Positions 51,401 to 63,540 of a stretch of 64,000 nt of DNA are shown here, in pieces. The notes beneath the pieces are model-generated. The model was not told the origin of the DNA. It ran no database searches and saw nothing but the letters and a program-made list of their open reading frames with translations. Numbering within the stretch: the stretch's first letter is position 1; each line of letters opens with the position of its first letter. A program made the position numbers and the translations under genes. Source of the DNA: Hermodice carunculata (taxonomy: Eukaryota > Annelida > Polychaeta > Eunicida > Amphinomidae); assembly GCA_964020975.1 (NCBI GenBank), contig OZ026627.1, positions 29,205,465-29,269,464 of the forward strand. The letters run 5' to 3'.

Positions 51401-51727
51401 TGTAACTGTTATTTTATACAATGCGTGTATGGAGCAATATATTTCGTAGAGCTGAGAGTTGCTAGCATCCAATCGATTTAAATTACTACTAACTTTTGTT
51501 GGTACCTGTCTCAAGTCAGGAGAAAGATGTTTTTTATACCGTATAGGTTCACTGATTTATAATAATATTATAAAGTTGTTGGTATGTCTCCCTTAAATAT
51601 GTGGATTTTGACCGAAATTGTATGGTGACTGAAGGTTTTTGATCATGGATATTTCTTATTTACTGGGATTTTTCTGTGCAGGTTCTCCACCATTGTTAAA
51701 AACTCTTGTCTCTATTCATCATGGCAA

Positions 51728-54271
51728 TAAAAAATCCTGCTTATGGAGTCCGTATCTCAAGACTAATTGCTTCGGAAGAAACTGTACTGACTTTAAAGAC
51801 TTTGCTGATAGACAAAGTCACTTTTTAGGAGACGTATTTAACAGGAGCTTTCTAAAATAAGATTTAAAAAGGTTTTTCATAAATGTAAAGGTAAATATAA
51901 ATATGTTCTATTGAAATATCATGTTGATTTCTATGAACATACTAATAAGGTATTGTCTGAGTGTCCGTAAAACACATAGAAATCTGTTTAGGTATTGTAA
52001 TGTTGATGCTGAGATTGTTTTACTTTTAGTTTGATCAAACTTTCTATATTGAAACACTAACATTCATTATAATTTGCCATAAGGATAAAACGAAATGAGG
52101 ACCATCTAAGTTCTCAGACATCATGTTGAACGATACAAGCCTTTTATTTTCTCATCAGCTTGTTTATACAGACAAAATATAAAGGAGACTCGCTCAGCTC
52201 ATGCAAGTCACATTTTAATAATGAAATTTAGGTCTATTGTGCTGTATTTTCAAGTGATAAAGGAATTTGGAAGCACTTAACCGTTTTTAAACTACATAAT
52301 TTGTCAGTATCAAATTTGGTTGTGTTCTGTCCACATGGAGACCTTGTTTTGGTGTTTAAATTCAAATTTTGACATTTTTCACAATTTTAATGTGACTTTA
52401 GTAGTCTGACTTAAAATCTTAATTATTCTGTCATTGTTTTGGATGATGTCTGTGAACTACGTTAATGTAATTACCTTTCACAACATTAAAATGAAGGGCC
52501 AAATTTGTTTTAGGCCTACTTTAAATGAATGTGGGTGTTTTCCAAAGTGGGAGGACTCAGATCCCGTAAAACTGGTTTAAGCAGCTGCCAAAATGTTGGT
52601 AACCTGTTCCAAGTCAAGTACAAGATACCCTCATTCATTTAAATTTCAGAATTGTTAGTCATGGATCCTTCCGACGATGAACACTTACAAGTCTTACTGC
52701 TTCGAAAATGATACTGGATTTGACAAGGTTGAGCTAGTATTCGGTTTGGTCTCATCACTATCATTGAAAACTGTTGTCCACTTTTCTTTTCATGGAACTA
52801 TTATGTATTTTGCTAAGAGTTTGAATATTGAGGCATTTTCTGCATATATTCCAGTGCAGTAAGTGTTCCAAATGTAGTGGGACTGATGTTATTTTTATAA
52901 TTGTCTGTTGAGTATAGTTTGCTATTGTGAAAATCATGTCAGGTTGGGTCAAAGTGTTTGATGTGCAGCTGATACATGGCTACTTTCTATTTATACAAAT
53001 TTCACTCTCTCTCTCTCTTTCTCTCTGTCTTTTGTACAAATAATTAGCATCGAAATCAGCTGACTGACAAGTTGACCTATGTCTGGTTGTCAATGCATAA
53101 ATTTAAAACTGTTATATGGAAGACGGCTGCACTCGCAGTTACCTTTAAGGATTTCCACATAATTTTTCTCTCTTTCTCTCTCCCTTTCTTTTCATTAAAC
53201 CTAACTCTTTTTCTGATAAATGTGGCAGACGTTCGCAATAATTAGGATTGTTATAAATTTTGACCTTTTGAACTTCAAAGAGCCATGCATTAGATGTATA
53301 TTATGCCTAGCTGACTTTCAGATGACTTGATAATGGCATACTACATTTTTTGAATTCTCAATATTACCTTAATAAATGACTTATTAGATAACTTGTGGGG
53401 TTCTATGCTTTCTTGAGCATTGAAATTGCCATTCAAAAATACTTCTTGGAAACCATATTTGAAATTTGACTGCTATGCTAACAATTTTTGGCTATTGTAA
53501 TGCAATCTGACTGTTTGTGCAATTTGTGACTGCTGTTTTGCGTTTTCAGACCTAATGTTGCTTCTTTCTGACTGATGTTTAGCATTTGAACCAGTGCACT
53601 TTCAAATTCGGACATTGTATTGAATTTTGATCACTATATTTGCAGATTTAAAACTTTTCAAACCCTCATTTTATCTCCTTTGAAACAACATCATGCCTTT
53701 ATCCACATGTCAAAAACACATGAAATTGTATAATCATGTTGTTTGGATTCTTGTTGATGGTCATTGTAAGCCGAAGGGGGGGGGGGGGGCCTTTTTGATG
53801 GATTGATGTTGGTGTTTGTGTCATTTTGTGGATTTGTATGGATGATGATCATTGTTGAGACGGTGGTTACAACTAGTACGTTTTAAATGCTGAATTTTAT
53901 TGATATTGTCAACAAACTTGAAACACGTGCTTGCACAATTTCTTGCTGTGCTTCAGATTTTGGTCCCTTTTCATGAATTGTACGGTCCTATATGCACATG
54001 AATCATGCACCTGTTCAAGCCAATTTATTGAAATAGGCCTAGGCCTATACATAAAAACAAATTCCAATCTTGTCATGTTAAACTTAGACATGGCTTTTTG
54101 ACCCTATGGACCTTTGGATGTATGCTTTGGACTCTTTTGGGTATAGATGAACTATAAATTCATGTGATTCTGCTAAACATATCAAGGAACATTGCCTTTG
54201 GTCGGAATTGACTTGGGTTTGTTTTATTAGGACTACGGTGTGGATATGGTAATGACACAGTCTAATATATT
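51728..54271 (+). mobile_element. RT-bearing repeat E, copy 2
   Basis: Collinear with 2150-2719 plus 4456-6232. It starts about 100 bases further into the element than copy 1, at the NPAYGV block of the RT C-terminus, and ends at the same 3' word. It has no Tc1. A G homopolymer lies near 53777-53788 and a short CT tract near 53005. The left arm of G shows the empty site near 34095. It is a broken fossil, and age differences between the E copies suggest an old insertion. Confidence 0.8.
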
Positions 54272-55447
54272 TCTACGTTGTCAATGTGATATCTTATTCT
54301 GTTTAGATGTGCAATGAATAATGCATGATTGATGCTATTCCAGTCTCGCTGTTGTGTATAGTGATCTTCATGTTTATAGAATTTTCAAGATTTGGACGGT
54401 TTAGATTTGTACTGATTTTTACCACGATATTCACACGTAATTGTCTAATTACCATGGGTCATACAGAGGGTTAAACGAAAATAGGAAAAAGGCATCTATG
54501 AAGGTCAGATATCAATTAGGACTGATGTGGATAGTAATATTTGAGTGTATCATGACGACCAATTTGATATTTAAGCTGAAATGCATGTAATTACATTAAC
54601 TTCAAATTGGTGAGATTTGCTCCTGCGATTAACCCTATATATACGTAGTGGCTAAAATGTGAACGAGCAGTTCAACCTTATCCTTTTTACATCCAAACAT
54701 ATTCATATAGCAACCTTATTTTGTTACCGTTATGATCATTATAAACTTACTTAAATAAATTACGATAAAACACAACATTTCAAGCACGAGGTAGTAAGTA
54801 AATCAATTTCCCAACAATTTAGGATAAATTACTCAGTGGTTTTGTTGAACACTTAAAAAAGAAGAATATATGAATATTTAGTAATATAATTATAACAAAG
54901 TGGACTGTGCTATCTCCTTTCATTCAAATTTGCATGCTAAAGTATTCTTCATATAATTTAATACAGTGGACTTTCCAACTCTAGAAAATGTATTCCAATT
55001 TGAAATCCTTATTCATAGTTATGTTTAATTCCTATTAAGTGATAGGTTATGAGAATGTAACTCAGGCTATACCTTTCAAGTTAAGATATTATGTTCATTG
55101 TGCATTATTTTGTTTTCATTTTATCGACTGTTGATCATTTTAGCATAGCACTCTTTGTAACAGGAGTGTTTTATCGAATCTCTATTGGAAACTGTTGAAA
55201 CAGTGCATGTTTAAAATACATACATGGTGGGAACAACAGTGATCGAAAATTACAGAACCACGGCCAAATTCCTTTCGAATGTACGTAAGATCAAACGCTA
55301 CATTTGGTAGATATACCAGATAAAAGCCGTGATGTGTAAAAAAAAAACAACCACAAAAACAAAAAACAAAAAACAAAAAAAAAAGAGCAATACAAAACAA
55401 CAACAAAAAAACAAAACCAAAAAAAACAAACAAACAAACAAACAAAC

Positions 55448-55504
<57 letters not shown>

Positions 55505-58400
55505 AATTCATGGTTCATAAGGATAGATGCATTTTTCCTCTGCATTATGGACTGCAGTAATTTGTTTAACCTGATTCACTATTTTTGTTTACCACTCATC
55601 TTAACTGTCACTACACTATCCTGAAAGTTCATCTTCAGGATCCATGATAAAGGCTCCTTTAGAAATTGACATCCATGAACTTAGCATGGCGGCGGTTTTG
55701 CACAATAATACACCAATATACAATAAGAATTATTAACAGATACATATGAGGACGCCACCTCCTCTACTAGCATGATAAGAAATAATGGATATAATACAGT
55801 CTGCAGTGGATATTTTGTCAAAAAAAAATACAAACAATGTTCAGCTTGTAAATCCATGCAAGACACTGGGCAGAGCCTCCAATATATATTTGATTCTAAA
55901 TTTATCAGCGACAAGACATAAGTGAAGCCTTACCAATGGAATAAAGAAGCATATTTATCAATCAGTCAACAGTTGATTTACTGAATTAATTTTGGGGCTT
56001 CCCATACTGCAGTAAGCAGAATAACATTATAAAGGTGTGTTCAGATGAGGCCCTCTTGGCTGCGCAAATTTAAATTTGTTTGTGCAGTTAGACATAGTAG
56101 ATCCATTTGTGCTGTGCAGTGTCTCGTATTATTTTCTTGAAAGATGGTGTTGTATGTAGCTAGTTAATATACAGGTAGGTTTATGAACAACAGAATTGCT
56201 GCCCCCCCCCCCGTGCAAAATGTTTACCATTCATTAACAGAACTATATGCCTTAAGTCAATTATTGATAATAGAGGAACGTGTAAGGGCGTCCCATGGTA
56301 GTATCCCTTAGTGAGGAGAGCAAGTAATTATTATGATCAAGAACCAGCATGTGTACTGTAAAAATATCTGGCATGGCATTATATTATCATGCGTAAAGTC
56401 AACCTGTTTTATTCTTTGTTCAGACTACTTCTCATTAGGTAATCGCTCTTTGGCACATACAACATCAGTAGTCTCAGCCGCTGATTAAGGCTGTCACTCA
56501 TGGCCCTGATATGATAGTGCAAGAAAAATTTACACATGTAGCCTGGGAGGATGTTTGACCAAAACCCAAATTCTAACAAGATGTTTTATGACACAGACAC
56601 CATTAGTCTTAATATGGGAATAAATACGGTTTGTTGAAGGCACGTAAATTCCAATGCTTTCCTATAGAGACTAAAATGGAAAATAAACGGGCCGAGTGTG
56701 TATGTCGCAATATGACAAAATATGTATCAGCCACACCAAACAGAAGAGTACCGCCAAGACACAAGAATTTGTATTTGAAACCATTCCATAAATACTTAAT
56801 GATCACTAAATCTAAAACAAAACGTGTTTGTGGGTGCAATAATTATCAAAGCAACGAGTTTAAGTTTCTTTTGGAGCCTTGTAAAGTTTGTAAGTTCCAA
56901 TATCATTATTAGTTCATGAACTTGCCCCTTCCAAATATTGCAGCATTTCTTTTTAGTGTTTTACTTTTTAATGTCATGTTGTTTTTGCAGGCTGTGTGCA
57001 TGTGTAAATGTAGTTAACCCAGACCAGTCATGGAATACGCATTTAAAACACAGTAACTTTGTATCTTGTTATAAGTTATGCACATATTCTTTTGAAAGTT
57101 ATGGGGTTCTATTTGAAACAGTGATTCATGGCTATTGTCAAATGACTCGAACACTACCTTTTATTCCAATAACCTAACAATATATTTCATGTATAACACT
57201 GGATGCTACGAAAATAAACATCTATTTTGTATGCAAAAATGTTTAAGTTGAAAGTTGAAAGTGATGTGGTTGGATATATTAGATAACAAATATCTTTGTT
57301 TTGAAAATAACGATGTTTCATAAACCTTTCAGATAAATTTATAGTTAAAACACAATACTGTCAGTCCATCTACATTTTTCATTGTCATCTATACCCTCGT
57401 TTGACGGAAATGTGGCAGTGAGTGAAAAATTCGAAAATGGTGACGTCCAAATTATTGTTCATACATGTTGGACTACATGTACCGGTACACTTATATATCT
57501 GGATTTAAGATGTTTCAATTCACACATACTGTCCGATTCAGGCGAATTCAACTTTATTGATGTGAATATAAATTTTTATGTTCGCCACTTGAAATGCATA
57601 TTATATCAATGAAAGACCAGTACCAAAAATGTTGGTCAAGGATCGAATATTGTGGGTGGTCGTCTGTTCAAATTTGTATTTATTGCCTCAGAGCAAGTGC
57701 TCCAGAAAAAATTTAGATACATCTTCATATCTTTTAACGAAAACAAAATACCAGTGGCAAAATTGCCAGTCTAATGCATTTTGATATAACATAATCGACA
57801 TGCGTTCTAAGAGGAATAAGTTTGTTCTCTCCTCATGATGATCTTAGAGCCGTTAACGTGACAGTAAAAACTAAATATCCTGTGCTGTGTCGAAGAAAAC
57901 GTGTTGTGATATGTGGCAATGAACTTTTGCGATACAGTCAGTGCTAACTTGGTGTTTTCCTAATAACCAAGTTAATCTATTATAGTAGGACAACCCTCAT
58001 TTTTTCTATGAACATGACCCATCTAAACTGTAATGGATCGTGTTTTTCCTCCAATATAAATAGTTGTAAAAACAATTTGATGGTCGAGTACTTTTATAGT
58101 CAAAGAATTAGTACAGTGTAGTAAATCTAAAAGAGGGTACCTCATCCCTTCTGTATTCTACTTCAAACCAAATAGCACGCATAGTAAGATAATTGTACAG
58201 GTAATTATAGTTCCTGCCATACGCAATGTCAGATTTGTCTTTGTATGAATCTTTCTTGCAGGCTAGATAAGGTTGATGTTGTTATATAGTGTGCAAGATT
58301 GGATGCCCTTTATTCATGAAAGAAAAGATTTGCCTCCAGTCTAAGCCATGTCCCTAAATTCGTTTGTTAAGTGCAAAGGAATGTCAGGTAACTTTTTGCA
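54272..58400 (+). repeat. Repeat G, copy 3, outer part (right arm)
   Basis: 54285-55255 matches 34010 down to 33076. 55510-56900 matches 16780 down to 15470. 57100-58370 matches 15330 down to 14120 and also copy 1. A plus-strand frame at 56631-56912 keeps a Cys-rich CVCRNMTKYVSATPNR stretch whose counterpart is seen in copy 2, so part of this region was probably coding. No function is recognised. Confidence 0.8.
55343..55503. repeat. A-rich tract running into (AAC)n microsatellite
   Basis: A-rich sequence, then AAAC units, then about 19 AAC units. It sits close to the point where the BEL pair inserted in the other arm. Confidence 0.95.
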
Positions 58401-58569
58401 TGCAATACACAATTGTTCATAGCAATATTTTCATATGTTAGTAGACAATAATATGCAAACTAGCATTAGAATTTTGCCAGTTTTCAATTACAAAGTACTC
58501 AATGCAGCGCGCCGCCATCCTGTGTCAGCCTGTGATCTACCTGTCCCAAAACTCGTGACGTAAGGCCCT

Positions 58570-59080
58570 CTCGATTGGTGGAAGCTGTCATGCTGAACGT
58601 TGTGTCTGTGCGGTCTATTCGGTGGTTTTGCCAGAGAAAATGCATTATCTCTAAATCTCGAACTTTTTTGGTGAAAACCTTGTACCGTTTGAATGTACCA
58701 AAACGCCTGGGTATTAAGCATACGACTGCAGCAATCAGCCAGAAAATGCCAACGGAAATGAAAAACAAACGAAAAACAACCAAAACCAACGGCTTCTACA
58801 AGATCCCTGACCCAGGGGAAAAACCCACAGAAGACTGGGATGGCCATAATATCGTTCCATCAGATTGGCACATGTTGTGACGTTAAGGCTTTAAAATTAG
58901 GAAAAGATAAGATTGTTTGCGAGGATCATTTTTGATGGAGGACTTTCATGAACATTCCGATATCAAAATGTGTACATGTATATGTTAAGACAAAAACACA
59001 AATACGGCAAGGTTTCGAAGAAGAAAGCCGTACCATTGGTGTTCAAACATCTACATGTGGAGGGTTCTTGCGAGCAGAAA
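58570..59080 (+). pseudogene. THAP-domain remnant
   Basis: Several elements of the THAP C2CH zinc-binding DNA-binding domain appear in order, but in different frames. They are FYKIPDPGEKPTEDW (about 58795), then KIVCEDHF (about 58910), which supplies the Cys and His of the second zinc pair, then EDF. Finally, KKKAVPLVF (about 59025) is typical of the domain end (AVPTVF). The first Cys pair is not clear. At least two frame changes separate the pieces; an intron could explain one. THAP domains occur in host regulators and in P-element-type transposases, and the sequence does not decide between them. Confidence 0.5.
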
Positions 59081-60160
59081 GAGACCAGACAGGCGCAAAA
59101 ACCTTAACAAATATAACTAACATTCGTACTAGCCCAGCTGTTTCAGTTGATACAACGAATTTTAGTTAATCTTATGCAAGTGACAAACTTGTTGCCAAAT
59201 CTTACATTTACGTGAGATTTACATTGTACTGCATTGCCAATACTATTGTGTCATGCCTCTCTGCTCTTCAGTACTGTGTTGTTCTTGCTTTCTAGTAGGT
59301 AAACTGGACTGACACCACACAGACTTGAGCAGCATCATGACGAACAGCAACAAATTAACAACAACGTAAAGCAACACGATTGAAGCAACACCAACACCTG
59401 AAGGTTAATTTTATATATGTCTTTTAGTTGCTGAATATTCGGGCATAATATTGTACACAAGAGAGATGTAAACTTTATTAAAAAGAAATTTTCATGATAT
59501 GCTCATTGTTCTTTTGTGGCTTTATGCACGATGCCTGAGAGTAAAATGGGCCCAAAAACTCAATATAGGTTTTTCGATAGCTTTATTTCAGACTCCAGAC
59601 CTATTAAAAAAAAACAAAAAAACACAGAAGCGGAGGGAGAAGTAACATTTGGGATCATGTTAAGAACAAAATTGTCAGATTCCTTCTGCTTTTACCTTGT
59701 TGTCTATTTTCAGATGTTATAATATAGGTCTATGTGTGCCACCTGCAAAACTCATGTGTATCATGGTTTTGTTGCTTCCAAAATGCATGGAGATCTTTGT
59801 TCTAGTGCACCATGATATAAGATTTATTCTATGTCCATTTTCTATTGAACCACTCGCGGAACAGTTCTGATAAGCAAAATCACGGAACAGATTCGGGGAC
59901 CGTTTCAAAAGTTCATATTTTCCTTTGTACAAGATTTTGTTATGGTAAAACTCAGATACGCTGTAGAGGCTGCACTGAAATATGACAAAAATATAATGCG
60001 CATGATCAAACTTGTTAAATCTATTGTCATGAGCCAACATATATTCGTCGTTTACATAGCTTCTTACTTTATTAACAATCCATTTGGGGAAAACATTTTA
60101 TTCTGCCAAATAAGTCAGTTAGGAATGCCTTAAAGAATGGTAAGCACCTTGAGTAGACTA
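59081..60160. other. Unassigned sequence downstream of the THAP remnant
   Basis: Open frames of 60-110 codons (for example 59516-59722 plus and 59717-60040 minus) show no known motif. No repeat boundary is seen. Confidence 0.4.
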
Positions 60161-60669
60161 TCAAATCCAAGGTACATGAGTGCCTAAGTGAGCAGGCTGA
60201 AATTGATAAAAGGAAAACAAACGTTATCATCCATGTGCTTCCTGAGCCAGCACCAGAAATTGAGGATGCAGAAGGGGTACTACGCCCTACGACAGCACAG
60301 GAGAAGAAGATGTTTGACCTAAAAAAGCTGATGGAACTTAAAGAGACTCATAAGGGTTTAGGGTTCGAAGCAAGTGATGTGCACAGTGTCTTCAGATTGG
60401 GTAAAATCAGGACAGATGGTAAACCACGCTTGTTTTGCATGAGGTTCAAAGACATTAAGGTAAAAAGGAAGGTGCTTAACAATGCCAAAAGCCTAAGAGG
60501 GGCTTCCATCCCATGTCAAAGGAAAATCTATGTGAACCCGGACCTGACTCCAAGCTATAGGAGTAAGAACATTGCAGCACGTGCTGAGCTGCACACTAGA
60601 CTTCAACGTGGCGAAAGAGACTTTAAAATTGTCAAGAGGTTCGCTCGACAACAGGGCCCGTATGCATAA
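60161..60669 (+). pseudogene. LINE ORF1-like protein fragment (RRM type)
   Basis: The frame is open from just after a TAG near 60158 to 60669, about 170 codons, without a convincing ATG; the region read as protein includes EQAEIDKRKTNVIIHVLPEP upstream of a GTG at 60235. Further blocks are VFRLGKIRTDGKPRLFCMRF, KRKVLNNAKSLRG and IYVNPDLTPSYRSKN. This coil-linker, RRM-like domain and basic C-terminus order matches ORF1 proteins of CR1/L2/Tx1-like LINEs. The last codons (GPYA) come from the inverted-repeat element that starts near 60652, so the natural C-terminus is lost. No RT follows, so this is an isolated ORF1 fragment. Confidence 0.65.
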
Positions 60670-60810
60670 AGGAGGTGCAACTTACCCATGGTATAACTTA
60701 AAACAGTTTTAGTTACCCCTCAGTTCATGGTGTAAGAGAATCGGTATGCATAAAAGCTAGTGTAGTTATACCCGGGGTAACTAATCCATGGAGCAGTTGC
60801 ACCGCTGTAT
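60652..60810. repeat. Short inverted-repeat element (MITE-like)
   Basis: GGTGCAACTTACCCATGG near 60674 pairs with a largely complementary CCATGGAGCAGTTGCACC near 60786, and GTATGCATAAA occurs twice in direct orientation (60660 and 60744). The start, AGGGCCCGTATGCATAAAG, resembles ends of short non-autonomous elements I have seen in animal genomes. The other terminus is not found. Confidence 0.35.
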
Positions 60811-61255
60811 AACTGAAGACCTTGGTACAAGTTTTAACCCCCTTTCCTGACTCTGACCAACTGACCTGTCCCAGGGAAGCACAGTGAAGACAGTCGTGTG
60901 ACTGCTGTCCCCTTTAATTGACAGATTGCATTACGTTACGAGGGGGGGAAGGGGCTTCAGATTCATGTTTGTCAAAATGAAAATGAGTGTATGAACAGTG
61001 GTCAATAATTGAATTATTACTGATTTTATATCTGTGCATGATAAACAATAAACTTATATGTGTGTTTTTAATCCTCAAAATGTTTCTGTGTTATGGAAAA
61101 CATGATGATGTAAGTGATCTTTGGAATTCAATGAACATTACAATTTCTATCTACCCCATATAACCCCCTTTTTCCAAGTCCAGCTGCCACAACAACCATG
61201 GCTGTACAAGGCGTGGACAGCAAAGCCAAAAAGGAGGAGGGGAATTGGCAACATG
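60811..61255. other. Unassigned sequence
   Basis: Includes a short G-rich tract near 60940. No gene recognised. Confidence 0.4.
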
Positions 61256-61433
61256 CAGAAGTGCCAAGTTGCCCAGCATCCCTCAAGCTGAAAAATGTTT
61301 TAAAAAAGCGGGAGTCCTATTATATTACAATGGAGGAAACAGGTGAAAAAGCGGGAGGTAGACAAATTTAGGTGATTTATATCATTGGAAAAACGGGAGA
61401 TCTCCCGCCAAATCGGGAGACTTGGCACCTCTG
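61256..61433. mobile_element. 178-bp MITE with 6-bp target duplication
   Basis: The left end CAGAAGTGCCAAGTTGCCC and the right end, read in reverse complement as CAGAGGTGCCAAGTCTCCC, agree at 16 of 19 positions. AACATG flanks both sides (61250-61255 and 61434-61439). The interior has CGGGAG and CTCCCG words that can pair. The CAG-GTG start resembles hAT ends, but hAT normally makes 8-bp duplications, so the superfamily is open. Confidence 0.8.
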
Positions 61434-61439
61434 AACATG

Positions 61440-62940
61440 AGGAAAAAGAACACTTATTTGAACGTTCTGTAGCTATGCCCCAGTGTTATAAGTGCGCTAT
61501 CCCTTTTTATCTGCAGATTGTTAGAAGTATTCAAATAGAAACATGCAATGTGTACATTTTTAAACAAGTGATGGTCAGTAGCTTGTGGAAAAGGCAAAAA
61601 TTTTGATCCTTTCACGAATTGTCACATAAATAACAGTTTGTTTGATCAGAAAATACACTTCTGTGAATGACCTTTCATTAAACGTATACTTTACACATGT
61701 TTGTATGCGCACTTTTTACTTTATTGAGCCGGAAAAGAAATATTGCGTTTATTATGCTGTGGCATAACTAGACCACCTGAAGCAAATGGCAACCTTATAT
61801 TATTGTAAAATATTTGAGGAAATGCCACACATTTCGCAATAATATCAGAAGCACTGTTAATTAAGGAAAAGTATGCAAACACTTAGATTATGTCGACGTC
61901 GGCAAGGCCATTTGATGGTTCACGCATTTGAAATTCATTTTGCCACACAGTTTGCTATGATCATTTACATGAGTGAAAGCATAATCTGTGTTTTATATGT
62001 CGCATGAACTGTGTGCTTAACTCAGGGAAACACATGATTGGCACAAGTGGTACTATTAATGTTGTATTGGACCACAGAATATAGGGTTGGTGGATATATA
62101 CATCCTTTAATACAAAGGGTTTAGCAAGATAATTCAATTTGCATTTAATGTTTGTAAATATTGTTTAATGGTGTTCCTCTTGAACTCTCATGTCATATTA
62201 TGATAGGCGATAAGTAGTCCCCCACAAGGAACTGGAAGGGGGCTTTTTAAGTTTGCGACTCGTCTGCTCATCTGTCCGTCCTTGCACAGGGGATATTCGA
62301 AAAATAATAACAAAAAAAAAAAAAAATGAATATTCGAGTAAATTGATTTGTTAACAAAATCTTGCCATAAAACCTTCATCTTGCACATCAAAAATAACTT
62401 CTATTTTTTTGCGCATGCAACATACAAAAAGCAGTTAACTTATCTGAATAATAATAAACCTGACCTCTTCGAGCGCAACTGTTAATGCATGTATGTATAT
62501 ATATATTTGTTTAAAACCATGTGTATGTCTTAATCGGATGCATAGAAAAACAAACGTCAATAAATGTTACCCTTCATCGGTCAATGTAGCCGCCCAGGAA
62601 AAACCAGAGATAAAACCTTTAGAATTACAATACTTGGCCTAAAAACTCTGGAAACCTGTGTTCGGCGCATGGAAGATTTACCTCAGGAATGAGACTCTGA
62701 ACTCCACTTCATTTTTTTTATTTAAAAAAAAATAAATAAACAAAAATCGTTTACAGAAGCTTCATTTAAAATGGAAATCGTTAATCAATTTTTAGTGTAC
62801 ATATTGAAGGTCTGACCTAGAGTGACTGAATACCTGCATTGCAACCGTACAAAAAAACCCCAAACCACGTGACCATGCTTCGCATCCCCTGTACTTACTT
62901 GACCCCTTTTCCGTCACGTATTATATTTTACTTTATTGCG
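61440..62940. other. Unassigned sequence
   Basis: No gene recognised. A stretch at 62215-62300 has C5 and G5 runs that can pair, followed by CTGTCCGTCC-like words common in short dispersed repeats. An A-rich run is at 62310-62326 and a T/A-rich run near 62710-62735. Confidence 0.4.
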
Positions 62941-62943
62941 TAA

Positions 62944-63022
62944 CACATTCAGAAAAAAATAAATCCCGCATTTCGAAGTCACATTCAGAAAAAATAAATC
63001 CCGCTTTACTTCGAAATGCGGG
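62944..63022. repeat. Hairpin with 15-bp perfect arms and internal direct repeat
   Basis: The arms 62965-62979 (CCCGCATTTCGAAGT) and 63008-63022 are exact reverse complements. A CACATTCAGAAAAAATAAAT-type word occurs twice, at about 62944 and 62981. Confidence 0.9.
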
Positions 63023-63095
63023 AATATTTCAATCGTGTTCCATAAGACCTAATCCAAGGACATTTCGCTGCTGTACATTTCACGGGAAAGGCGTG

Positions 63096-63540
63096 TGTCA
63101 TGCACCAAAAATTGTTTCACTGTGACCTGTACCTTTGACCCCTCATATGATTTTACCTTCACCAGGCCTGATATCATAAATAGTATAGATGACACCAACC
63201 AAATTTTGTTTGTTAACACTTCATAGAATAGCTGAGTGTCATGCGCCAAAATTGGGTCACTGCGACTTATTTCTTGCCTTCACCCCACATAACGTTTCAC
63301 CTTGTCCTATACTAGCCATGTTCCCTGTTTCATAAGAATTGATACTACCACATTTGGTGGCTGGACACTTCATGGCATAGGGGTGGGTCGCACGCTGAAT
63401 TGGGTCAGAGTGACCTTGAGCTTTGACCCGTTATATTGTTTTAGTTTGTGCGGGCCATACTTCATATACGGTGATGGATTATGTATTGCTATCAATACTT
63501 GATCGTGTTAAAAGTGACCTTTACTGCGACATTATTCGGT
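63096..63540. repeat. Diverged tandem repeat, about 145-bp units
   Basis: Three imperfect units start near 63096, 63237 and 63386. Each has a GTCATGCGCCAAAATTGGGTCA-like head, cut by substitutions, a GACCTTTGACCC-type block, and an ACTTCATAGAATA-like tail. The 60-codon frames here are not shared by the units. Confidence 0.7.
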
